Below are positions 7,232 through 14,364 of a DNA stretch of 17,704 nt, in pieces; the stretch's first letter is position 1, and each line of letters begins with the position of its first letter. Location: NCBI RefSeq assembly GCF_946885725.1, contig NZ_CAMPGZ010000077.1, positions 1 to 17,704 on the forward strand. The letters are read 5' to 3'. The notes beneath the pieces are model-generated. The model ran no database searches. It saw only the letters and a list, made by a program, of their open reading frames with translations, and was not told where the DNA came from. Both the position numbers and the translations under genes were made by a program. Origin of the DNA: an uncultured Nocardioides sp. GTDB taxonomy: Bacteria > Actinomycetota > Actinomycetes > Propionibacteriales > Nocardioidaceae.

Positions 7232-7944
7232 GCACCGAGCCGCACACGCTGTCGGGCGCCTTCGTGCTGGACGCGCTCAGCCCCGAGGAGGCCGAGCAGT
7301 TCCGCCGGCACCTCCAGTCCTGCGCGGTCTGCCGCGAGGAGGTCCGCGAGCTGCGCGAGGCCGCGGCTCGCCTGGGCGCGGTCGAGGCGATCGCGCCGCC
7401 TCTCGAGCTCAAGACCCGCGTGCTCGCCGCCGCCGACCGCACCCCGCAGAAGCCGCCCCGCCTCGGCTCCTCCGGTACGACGCCCGCCCCGAGGCGCTGG
7501 GCACCGCGCGTGCTCGCCGCCGCGGCGGCCGCCGTCGTGCTCGCCGGCGGCGCGATCGGCCTCAACGCCGTGCTCACCGACGACGAAGGCGGCCAGAGCG
7601 GGCTCGAGGCCGCGGTCGTCGAGGTGTTCCAAGCTCCCGACGCGCACGTCGCCGAGGTCGAGACCTCCCACGGCCCGCTCCGGGTCGCCACGTCGCCCGG
7701 CGAGGACGAGATGGCCGTCGACACCAGCGACCTGGTCGCCCTCGATCAGGAGCACGTCTACCAGCTGTGGGCCATCCAGGACGGCAGCCCGGTCTCGGTC
7801 GGCGTCCTCGACGACCCGAAGAGCGGCGCGGCGATGGAGCTGCCCGAGACCGGCACCACGGTGGCGATCACGGTCGAGCCGGCGGGAGGCTCGAAGCAAC
7901 CCACGAGCGAGCCGATCGCTCAGGTCGACCCCGCCGCCGTCTAG
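7228..7944 (+). CDS. rskA: Anti-sigma-K factor RskA
   Basis: 238 aa, a single-pass membrane regulator that holds SigK inactive until proteolysis releases it. The N-terminal cytoplasmic anti-sigma domain (residues about 1-75) carries a zinc-binding-type HxxxCxxC motif: His28, Cys32 and Cys35. One transmembrane helix follows at about 93-116 (Ala/Val-rich). The extracytoplasmic RskA domain has the hallmark YQLWAIQDGSPVSVG and VTVEPAGGSKQPTSEPI near the C terminus. The ATG overlaps the sigK stop by 4 bp. Its stop codon is only 12 bp from the stop of the convergent flavoprotein gene, leaving no room for a terminator. Confidence 0.94.
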   Translation: MSTEPHTLSGAFVLDALSPEEAEQFRRHLQSCAVCREEVRELREAAARLGAVEAIAPPLELKTRVLAAADRTPQKPPRLGSSGTTPAPRRWAPRVLAAAAAAVVLAGGAIGLNAVLTDDEGGQSGLEAAVVEVFQAPDAHVAEVETSHGPLRVATSPGEDEMAVDTSDLVALDQEHVYQLWAIQDGSPVSVGVLDDPKSGAAMELPETGTTVAITVEPAGGSKQPTSEPIAQVDPAAV

Positions 7945-7956
7945 CGAGTGTGACCG

Positions 7957-9549
7957 TCAGCCGGACCGGCGCGACTGGATGGTCTCCAGCACGGCCTGGG
8001 CCGCGTTGTGTCCACCGATGCCGCTGACCGCGCCGCCGCGCCGGGCGCCCGAGCCGCACAGCAGCACGTTCTCCACGTCGGTCGCGACGCCCCACCGGTG
8101 CGCGGGCGTGTCGAGCCGGGCGCGGTTGGGCGCCCACGGCCAGGACAGGTCGCCGTGGAAGATGTGCCCGCCCGGCATGGCCAGCGCCTCGTCGATGTCC
8201 TGCGGCGCCTTCGCCTCCAGGCACGGCTGGCCGTTCTTGTCGACGGCGAGCAGCGACTCGATCGGCTCGACGAGGTGCTCGTTGATCGCGTCGAGCGCTC
8301 GGCCGACTGCGGTGTCGCGCGCACCCTCGCGGTCGGCCTCGAACAGCCGCGCCGGGGTGTGCACGCCGAAGTAGGTCAGCGTGTGCATGCCCTTCGCCGC
8401 CAGCGGCCCGAGGATCGACGGGTCGGTGAGCGAGTGGCAGTAGAACTCGCCCGGCATCGTCGTCGGGATCTGGCCCGACGCCGCCTCCTGGTAGGCCGTC
8501 TGCAGCTGGCTGTAGTCCTCGGCCACGTGCAGCGTTCCGGCGAACCCGTTGCGTGCGCTCTCGCCGGACTTGAACCGAGGGAGTCCCTCGAGCAGCAGGT
8601 TGACCTTCAGCTGCGCGCCTTCGGGGCGCTCGGTCGGCTCCTCGCCGAGCAGCACCTGCAGCACCCACGGCGCCACGTTGGACAGCACGTAGTCGCAGTC
8701 GGCGGAGTGCCAGGTCTCGCCGTCGTGCCAGGTCACGGTCGCCCGGTCGCCGTCGGCCTCGATGGCGCTCACGCCCGCGCCTGTCATGATCGTGGCGCCG
8801 GCGTTGCGCGCGGCGACCAGGAGCGAGTCAGTGACACCGCCCATCCCGCCGACCGGCACCCGCCACTCACCGGTGCCGTTGCCGATCAGGTGGTAGAGGA
8901 AGCAGCGGTTCTGCACCAGGCCCGGGTCGTTGAGGTCCGCGAACGTGCCGATCAGCGCGTCGGTGGCCACGACCCCACGCACCGTGTCGTCGTGGAAGCG
9001 CTTCTCGATGACCTGCCCGATCGGCTCCTCGACCAGGTAGTCCCACGTCCTCGGGTCGACCAGCTCGCGCATCTCGCGGCCGGTGCGCAGCGGCTCGAGC
9101 AGCGTCGGCGCGACCTTGTCGGCGAAGTCCCGGATCTCGCCGTAGAACTCCCGCCACGCGTCGTACTCCGCGTCACCGCCGGTGAGGTTGCGGAACGACT
9201 CGGCCGTGGCCTCGGCTTCGCGACGCTCGACCAGCAGGCCGGTGTGCTTGCCGTTGCGGACGACCGGGGTGTACGACGCCGTGGCGCGTGACTTCAGCTC
9301 GAGGTCGAGGTTCAGGTCGTCGATGATCTGCTGCGGCATCAGGCTGACCAGGTAGGAGTAGCGCGACAGCCGCGCCGGGACGCCGGCGAACGCCTTGGCG
9401 GAGATGGCCGCGCCGCCGGTGTGGTCGAGCCGCTCGAGCAGGAGCGTCGAGACGCCTGCCCGGGCCAGATACGCGGCGGCGACGAGCCCGTTGTGCCCGC
9501 CGCCGACGATGATCACGTCGTGCTTGTCCGAGACGCTCCCTGAAGTCAC
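7957..9549 (-). CDS. FAD-dependent oxidoreductase, PYROXD2 / phytoene desaturase-like
   Basis: 530 aa. The N-terminal Rossmann FAD-binding site is DVIIVGGGHNGLVAAAYLAR (residues about 11-30), followed by LLLERLDHTGGAAIS, and the C-terminal FAD contact is GGAVSGIGGHNAAQAVL. This is the COG1233 (phytoene dehydrogenase-like) group, closest in feel to PYROXD2-type proteins rather than true carotenoid desaturases. No other carotenoid genes are nearby, so a carotenoid role is not supported. The substrate is unknown. The GTG start has no ribosome site but has TAGCGT 6 nt upstream, suggesting a leaderless mRNA. It is convergent with rskA and divergent from the pirin gene. Confidence 0.92.
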   Translation of the reverse strand: MTSGSVSDKHDVIIVGGGHNGLVAAAYLARAGVSTLLLERLDHTGGAAISAKAFAGVPARLSRYSYLVSLMPQQIIDDLNLDLELKSRATASYTPVVRNGKHTGLLVERREAEATAESFRNLTGGDAEYDAWREFYGEIRDFADKVAPTLLEPLRTGREMRELVDPRTWDYLVEEPIGQVIEKRFHDDTVRGVVATDALIGTFADLNDPGLVQNRCFLYHLIGNGTGEWRVPVGGMGGVTDSLLVAARNAGATIMTGAGVSAIEADGDRATVTWHDGETWHSADCDYVLSNVAPWVLQVLLGEEPTERPEGAQLKVNLLLEGLPRFKSGESARNGFAGTLHVAEDYSQLQTAYQEAASGQIPTTMPGEFYCHSLTDPSILGPLAAKGMHTLTYFGVHTPARLFEADREGARDTAVGRALDAINEHLVEPIESLLAVDKNGQPCLEAKAPQDIDEALAMPGGHIFHGDLSWPWAPNRARLDTPAHRWGVATDVENVLLCGSGARRGGAVSGIGGHNAAQAVLETIQSRRSG

Positions 9550-9555
9550 GGCAGC

Positions 9556-9561
9556 ACGCTA
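9556..9561 (-). promoter_or_regulatory. -10 box TAGCGT, likely leaderless start of the flavoprotein gene
   Basis: TAGCGT ends 6 nt before the GTG start, which places transcription start at the GTG itself. No Shine-Dalgarno sequence is present. Confidence 0.5.
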
Positions 9562-9624
9562 CCGGTCGGCCTCGGCGCTTCGACGAGGTTCCCCCGAGCG
9601 CCTCGCGGCAGGTTTGGACACCCC

Positions 9625-9653
9625 TTGGAGAAAGTTCAATCTTCAACTAGTCT
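9625..9653 (+). promoter_or_regulatory. Candidate promoter and possible operator of the pirin gene
   Basis: TTGGAG, a 17-nt spacer and TAGTCT form a sigma-70-like promoter about 26 nt upstream of the GTG start. Inside the spacer and -10 lies AGTTCAATCTTCAACT, with AGTT/AACT arms and a repeated TTCAA. This AT-rich symmetric site could bind a repressor of the MarR type. Confidence 0.45.
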
Positions 9654-9678
9654 GAGTGCCAGCCGGAAGGAGCCCACC

Positions 9679-10659
9679 GTGCCCGCACTCACCGTCCCCG
9701 ACCTGACCGTGCTTCCCCGCATCCCGTCCCCGGGACTCGGCGACACCGTGCGCCCGGTCCGCTCCGTCACCACCGCGCCGACGGGCTACGAGGGCGAGGG
9801 CTTCCCGGTGCGCCGCGCTTTCGCCGGCGTCGACCTGCGCGACCTCGACCCCTTCATCCACATGGACCAGATGGGGGAGGTGGAGTACGCGCCGGGTGAG
9901 CCGAAGGGCACGCCCTGGCACCCGCACCGCGGCTTCGAGACCGTCACCTACATCATCGACGGCGTCTTCGACCATCGCGACAGCCACGGTGGCGGCGGCA
10001 GCATCACCGACGGCGACACCCAGTGGATGACCGCTGGCAGCGGCCTGCTGCACATCGAGACCCCGCCCGAGTGGCTGGTGCAGAAGGGCGGCCTCTTCCA
10101 CGGCATCCAGCTCTGGGTGAACCTCCCGCGCGCCGAGAAGCTCGTCGCGCCGCGCTACCAGGACCTCCGCGCCGGCCGGCTCGGCACCCTCACCACCGAC
10201 GACGCAGGGGCGCTCGTCCGGGTCATCGCCGGCGACGTGGCTGGGCACGCCGGCCCGGGCAGCACCCACACGCCGATCTCGCTGGTGCACGCGACGCTCG
10301 CGCCGGGCGCCCGTCTGGCGCTGCCCTGGTCGGTCGACTTCAACGCGCTCGTCTATGTCCTCAACGGCAACGGCGCCGTCGGGGCCGAGCAGCGTCCGGT
10401 CACCACCGGCCAGCTCGCCGTCCTGGGGGCCGGCGACTTCGTCACCGTGCAGGCGGCGACCCGGCAGGAGAGCCGCTCGCCGGAGCTCGACGTACTCGTC
10501 CTCGGCGGCCGCCCGATCCGCGAGCCCGTCGCGTGGGCCGGCCCGTTCGTGATGAACAGCAGGGCCGAGGTGATGCAGGCCTACGAGGACTTCCAGAAGG
10601 GCCGGATGGGTCAGATCCCCGCCGTGCACGGTGCGCCGACCGATCTGCAGGAAGGTTGA
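9679..10659 (+). CDS. Pirin family protein
   Basis: 326 aa, a bicupin. The N-terminal cupin has the full metal-binding set of pirins: His81 and His83 in WHPHRGFETVTYII, then His125 and Glu127 in SGLLHIETP. The GFETVTYIIDG and QLWVNLP strands are typical. The C-terminal half (HATLAPGARLALPW..., LAVLGAGDFV) is the degenerate second cupin. Pirins bind Fe and act as quercetin dioxygenases or stress-linked regulators in different organisms; which applies here is unknown. The GTG at 9679 is chosen because AAGGAG lies 6-7 nt upstream; the frame runs further back, to 9625, across the promoter. It is divergent from the flavoprotein gene. Confidence 0.94.
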   Translation: MPALTVPDLTVLPRIPSPGLGDTVRPVRSVTTAPTGYEGEGFPVRRAFAGVDLRDLDPFIHMDQMGEVEYAPGEPKGTPWHPHRGFETVTYIIDGVFDHRDSHGGGGSITDGDTQWMTAGSGLLHIETPPEWLVQKGGLFHGIQLWVNLPRAEKLVAPRYQDLRAGRLGTLTTDDAGALVRVIAGDVAGHAGPGSTHTPISLVHATLAPGARLALPWSVDFNALVYVLNGNGAVGAEQRPVTTGQLAVLGAGDFVTVQAATRQESRSPELDVLVLGGRPIREPVAWAGPFVMNSRAEVMQAYEDFQKGRMGQIPAVHGAPTDLQEG

Positions 10660-10780
10660 CGTCGCGCAAAGAAAGTCGCGTGCAGCCCTTCCAGCCACCG
10701 GGGTCCCGGGCATAGCGTGACCGGCGTTTGTGGCGTCGCTGTCCCGGCGGCGCTGTTCTCGGACCCTAAGGGGAATCTCC

Positions 10781-12673
10781 ATGCGGTATCGCTCTTTCAC
10801 GGCGATCTCTGCGTCCCTGCTCCTGGGTGTCTCCACCGTCGCGATCGCGACGACGTCGAGCGCCCAACCGCAGGACGCCTCACGCCCGGCCGCCACCAGC
10901 ACGACGGGCTCGTTCGCGCTCAGTGGCGCCGAAGCGGCGGCCTACCGGCTGCCCGACGACGTCGCCAAGGTCTGGTCGACCTCGCTCCCGGGCGGTCTCA
11001 GCCAGACCCGCTACCAGCAGTACGTCGGGAACGCATCGGTCCTCGGCGGCCAGGTCACGGTCATCCGTGACGCGTCCGGCACGGCGACGTCCGTCATCGG
11101 TGCGCACTTCCCGGGCCTGAGCCCGGTCAACGACAAGGACCTGACTCGCACCGACGCCCGCTCGGTCGTCCAGGAGCGGATCGGCGCGCGCGGCGACTGG
11201 ACCAGCAAGCTCCGCATCGACCCGCGCACGGGCAAGCGGTTCTTCGAGGTCGACTCGATCCGCGACGCCTCGCGACCGGTGCGCTGGGTCAACGCCGACA
11301 ACGGCAACATCATCAAGGCGTTCAACGCCGTCGCCCACGGTGAGGGCACCGGCGTCAAGGGCGACACCAAGACCATCGACACCGCCAAGAACGGCGACGT
11401 CTACGAGCTGCGCAGCCCCGACGGCCGCCAGCGCACGCTCGACGCCGGCAACGGCACCACGTCGGCGTCGCTGATGACCGACCCGGACGACGTCTGGAAC
11501 ACCAACAGGAACAAGATGACGTCGCCCAGCCAGGCGCCCGGCGTCGACGCGCACTACTACGCCGGTGTCGTGGACGACTTCTACGGCGACACCTTCGGGC
11601 GCGACAGCATCGACGGCGAGGGCATGGAGATCATCTCCGTCACGCACTACGCCAAGAAGTACTGCAACGCCTTCTGGAACGGCGCCTACATGACGTACGG
11701 CGACGGCGACGGCCGCACCTGCCTGCCGCTGTCCGGCGGTCTCGACGTCGACGGCCACGAGCTGACTCACGGGGTCACCGACTTCACCTCGAACCTCATC
11801 TACGAGAACGAGTCGGGCGCGCTCAACGAGGCCTTCAGCGACATGATGGGCAACACCATCGAGTTCTACGCCGACGAGAACGGCCTCGACCCCGCGGCAC
11901 AGCCGGACTTCCGGATCGGTGAGGACGTCATCAACCCGGGCACCGAGGGTGCTGGCTTCCGCAACATGGAGGACCCGGCCGAGTTCCAGGACCCGGACCA
12001 CTACACGCTGCGCTACACCGGCACGGCCGACAACGGCGGCGTCCACACCAACAGCGGCATCGCCAACCAGGCCTACGTCCTCGCCGTCAAGGGCGGCCAG
12101 AACCGCGGCTGCACCGCGCCGTTCCAGACGCACACCGAGGACTGTGACGTCAACGTCTCGGCGGTCGGCCTCGACAGGGCCGCGCAGATCTTCTACGCCG
12201 GCTTCACCTCGCTGCCGGAGTACGGCAACTTCTGCGACGCCCGCGGCGCCACCGTTTCGGTCGCCGGCGACGACGCGGCCGCGATCGCTGCGGCCTGGGA
12301 CGCGGTCGGCGTGTACGACGGCTGCGACCCCGGCATGCCGCCCCCGCCGCCGTGCGAGGACCTGACCACGTCGCAGCTGCCGATCGAGTCGCCGCATCCC
12401 TACGGCAACAACGGCGACTGCACCTACACCTACACCAACCCCGACGGTGGCGGGTACTCGCTGCACTTCTCGCTGTTCGACCTGGAGCAGGACTTCGACT
12501 ACCTCTACGTCCGCGACGGCAACGGCACGGAGCTCGCCGCGCTGACGGGCACCGCCAAGAAGAAGGGCCTCGACACGCCCTGCATCTCGACGCCGACGGT
12601 CGAGCTCAACCTGGTGACCGACCCCGCGGTCACCGGTCAGGGCTTCACGGTCGACGCCGTCAAACCCTGCTAG
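10781..12673 (+). CDS. Secreted M4 (thermolysin-type) metalloprotease with C-terminal CUB domain
   Basis: 630 aa. A signal peptide spans residues 1-28. An FTP/PepSY-type propeptide follows (about 40-200), which keeps the enzyme inactive until maturation. The catalytic domain has the zinc motif HELTH (His326, Glu327, His330), the third ligand Glu350 in GALNEAFSD and the transition-state His422 in GGVHTNSG. The 20-residue spacing from His330 to Glu350 matches thermolysin. A Pro-rich linker (PGMPPPPP) leads to residues 525-630, which read as a CUB domain: four cysteines including the C-terminal one, and the calcium-site-like DLEQDFDYLYVRDG. It likely acts outside the cell on proteins. AAGGGGA lies upstream of the ATG. 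A TAGCGT at 10713 may be its -10. A strong terminator follows. Confidence 0.94.
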   Translation: MRYRSFTAISASLLLGVSTVAIATTSSAQPQDASRPAATSTTGSFALSGAEAAAYRLPDDVAKVWSTSLPGGLSQTRYQQYVGNASVLGGQVTVIRDASGTATSVIGAHFPGLSPVNDKDLTRTDARSVVQERIGARGDWTSKLRIDPRTGKRFFEVDSIRDASRPVRWVNADNGNIIKAFNAVAHGEGTGVKGDTKTIDTAKNGDVYELRSPDGRQRTLDAGNGTTSASLMTDPDDVWNTNRNKMTSPSQAPGVDAHYYAGVVDDFYGDTFGRDSIDGEGMEIISVTHYAKKYCNAFWNGAYMTYGDGDGRTCLPLSGGLDVDGHELTHGVTDFTSNLIYENESGALNEAFSDMMGNTIEFYADENGLDPAAQPDFRIGEDVINPGTEGAGFRNMEDPAEFQDPDHYTLRYTGTADNGGVHTNSGIANQAYVLAVKGGQNRGCTAPFQTHTEDCDVNVSAVGLDRAAQIFYAGFTSLPEYGNFCDARGATVSVAGDDAAAIAAAWDAVGVYDGCDPGMPPPPPCEDLTTSQLPIESPHPYGNNGDCTYTYTNPDGGGYSLHFSLFDLEQDFDYLYVRDGNGTELAALTGTAKKKGLDTPCISTPTVELNLVTDPAVTGQGFTVDAVKPC

Positions 12674-12685
12674 TTCCCTGATCCA

Positions 12686-12717
12686 CGGCGGCCCCCGGAG
12701 AGCTCCGGGGGCCGTCG
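12686..12717 (+). terminator. Terminator of the M4 protease gene
   Basis: An 11-bp perfect GC stem (CGGCCCCCGGA/TCCGGGGGCCG) with a GAGC loop. Three further pairs, one of them G-T, extend the stem. It starts about 13 nt after the stop codon. No T-tract. Confidence 0.8.
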
Positions 12718-12723
12718 CGGTGT

Positions 12724-12749
12724 CACGTGGTTTGCCGTTCAACCACGTG
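12724..12749 (+). promoter_or_regulatory. Perfect 9-bp inverted repeat upstream of the OFA transporter, probable operator
   Basis: CACGTGGTT, an 8-nt gap, then AACCACGTG. Each arm contains a palindromic CACGTG, and the two copies are 20 bp apart centre to centre, so they face the same side of the helix. It lies 46 bp upstream of the MFS transporter start, between the preceding terminator and the ribosome site. Its position suggests an operator for the transporter; the regulator is not in this window. Confidence 0.5.
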
Positions 12750-12794
12750 GGCACCGTGAGGACGGTCACACCGTCTCGGTCCCAGGGGGATCCC

Positions 12795-14336
12795 ATGGCA
12801 TCAGCTCTCGCCGTACTCGAGCGCGACCGCACCATCGCCCCGCCCGGCTACAACCGTTGGCTGATCCCGCCGGCCGCGCTGGCCATCCACCTGTGCATCG
12901 GCCAGGCCTACGCCACGAGCGTCTACAAGAACTCGCTCGTGGAGCACTTCGACACCAGCCTCACCGCGGTCGGCATCGTCTTCTCGATCGCGATCGTGAT
13001 GCTCGGCCTGTCGGCCGCGGTCTTCGGCACCTGGGTCGACACCGGCGGCCCGCGCCGGGCGATGGTCGCAGCCGCCTTGTGCTGGTCGGTCGGCTTCCTC
13101 GTCGGCGCGGCCGGCATCGCGACCGGCCAGCTGTGGCTGCTCTACCTCGGGTACGGCGTGATCGGCGGCATCGGCCTGGGCATCGGCTACATCTCGCCGG
13201 TCTCCACCCTGATCAAGTGGTTCCCCGACCGACCGGGGCTCGCGACCGGCCTCGCGATCATGGGCTTCGGCGGTGGCGCGTTGGTGGCCTCGCCCATCTC
13301 GAGCCGGCTGCTCGCGTTCTACGACCCGTCGTTCGACGCCACCGACACCAGCTCGGTGGCGAGCGGCTCCGCGGTAGCGAGCATGTTCGTCACGCTCGGC
13401 CTGGCCTACCTCGTCGTGATGCTCTTCGGCGCCTGGCTGATCAAGGTCCCGCCGGAGGGCTGGCGGCCCGAGGGTTTCGACCCGGAGGCCGTGCGCTCCC
13501 GGCGCCTGGTCACCACCGCCAGCGTCTCCGCGGCCAACGCGATCAGGACACCGCAGTTCTGGCTGCTGTGGACCGTCCTCTTCTGCAACGTCACGGCCGG
13601 CATCGGCATCCTCGAGCAGGCCGCCCCGATGATCCAGGACTTCTTCCGCTCCGACGGCGGCACCGCGGTCGACCCGGGCGCCGCGGCCGGCTTCGTCGGC
13701 CTGCTGTCCATCTGCAACATGGCCGGTCGCTTCGTCTGGTCCTCGACCTCCGACGTGATCGGCCGCAAGCCGATCTACCTCTGCTACCTCGGCGTCGGCA
13801 TGGTGCTCTACACCGCGCTCGCCCTCGCCGGCAGCTCGGCGACCGCGCTGTTCGTGCTGCTGGCCGGCGTGATCATCTCCTTCTACGGCGGCGGTTTCTC
13901 CACCGTCCCGGCGTACCTCCGCGACCTCTTCGGCACCTACCAGGTCGGGGCGATCCACGGCCGGCTGCTCACCGCCTGGTCCGCCGCCGGCGTCGCCGGG
14001 CCGCTGATCGTCAACGGATTCCTCGACGCGCAGGGCACGCCCGGCGAGCTCACCGCCGACGCCTACCGCCCGGCTCTGCTGACGATGGTCGGCGTGCTGG
14101 CCGTCGGCTTCGTCGCCAACCTGCTGGTGCGCCCGGTGGCCGAGCGTTTCCACGAGAAGGACGAGGCCGAGCCGATCGCGTACCAGTCGACCGACCAAGG
14201 CGCGACCGACCGCGGCACCGGCGAGCGCACCAAGGTGCACCCGGCGCTGCTCACGGTCGCGTGGCTGATCGTCGGCGTGCCGCTCGCGTACGGCGTCTAC
14301 CAGACCCTGACGAAGACGCTGAGCCTCTTCGGCTGA
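12795..14336 (+). CDS. OFA-family MFS transporter with C-terminal extra helix
   Basis: 513 aa, major facilitator of the oxalate/formate antiporter (OFA) family, a plasma membrane carrier for small carboxylates such as oxalate, formate or lactate. OFA hallmarks are GLGIGYISPVSTLIKWFPDR followed by PGLATGLAIMGFGGG (about residues 127-161), and YGGGFSTVPAYLRDLF and AIHGRLLTAWSAAGVAGP (about 364-403). Twelve membrane helices are followed by a charged linker (about 446-482) and one more helix, LLTVAWLIVGVPLAYG, near the end. That helix resembles the short MFS small-subunit proteins often encoded beside OFA transporters, so this looks like a fusion. The ATG at 12795 has AGGGGGA upstream. The next gene, a serine hydrolase, starts 28 bp later with its own promoter. 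Confidence 0.93.
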   Translation: MASALAVLERDRTIAPPGYNRWLIPPAALAIHLCIGQAYATSVYKNSLVEHFDTSLTAVGIVFSIAIVMLGLSAAVFGTWVDTGGPRRAMVAAALCWSVGFLVGAAGIATGQLWLLYLGYGVIGGIGLGIGYISPVSTLIKWFPDRPGLATGLAIMGFGGGALVASPISSRLLAFYDPSFDATDTSSVASGSAVASMFVTLGLAYLVVMLFGAWLIKVPPEGWRPEGFDPEAVRSRRLVTTASVSAANAIRTPQFWLLWTVLFCNVTAGIGILEQAAPMIQDFFRSDGGTAVDPGAAAGFVGLLSICNMAGRFVWSSTSDVIGRKPIYLCYLGVGMVLYTALALAGSSATALFVLLAGVIISFYGGGFSTVPAYLRDLFGTYQVGAIHGRLLTAWSAAGVAGPLIVNGFLDAQGTPGELTADAYRPALLTMVGVLAVGFVANLLVRPVAERFHEKDEAEPIAYQSTDQGATDRGTGERTKVHPALLTVAWLIVGVPLAYGVYQTLTKTLSLFG

Positions 14337-14351
14337 CGAGAGCGGCGTCGG

Positions 14352-14357
14352 TAGGGT
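14352..14357 (+). promoter_or_regulatory. -10 box TAGGGT, likely leaderless start of the serine hydrolase
   Basis: TAGGGT, then CGCCGAC (7 nt) and the ATG. The ribosome site is poor. The box is 15 bp past the transporter stop, so this gene can be transcribed on its own. Confidence 0.5.
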
Positions 14358-14364
14358 CGCCGAC

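Noticed and set aside
7957..9549. Carotenoid biosynthesis cluster
   Set aside because: Only a phytoene-desaturase-like flavoprotein is present, with no phytoene synthase, GGPP synthase or cyclase nearby.
10880..12835. 651-codon minus-strand open frame opposite the M4 protease
   Set aside because: The protease motifs on the plus strand are decisive, and the minus-strand translation has no domain features.
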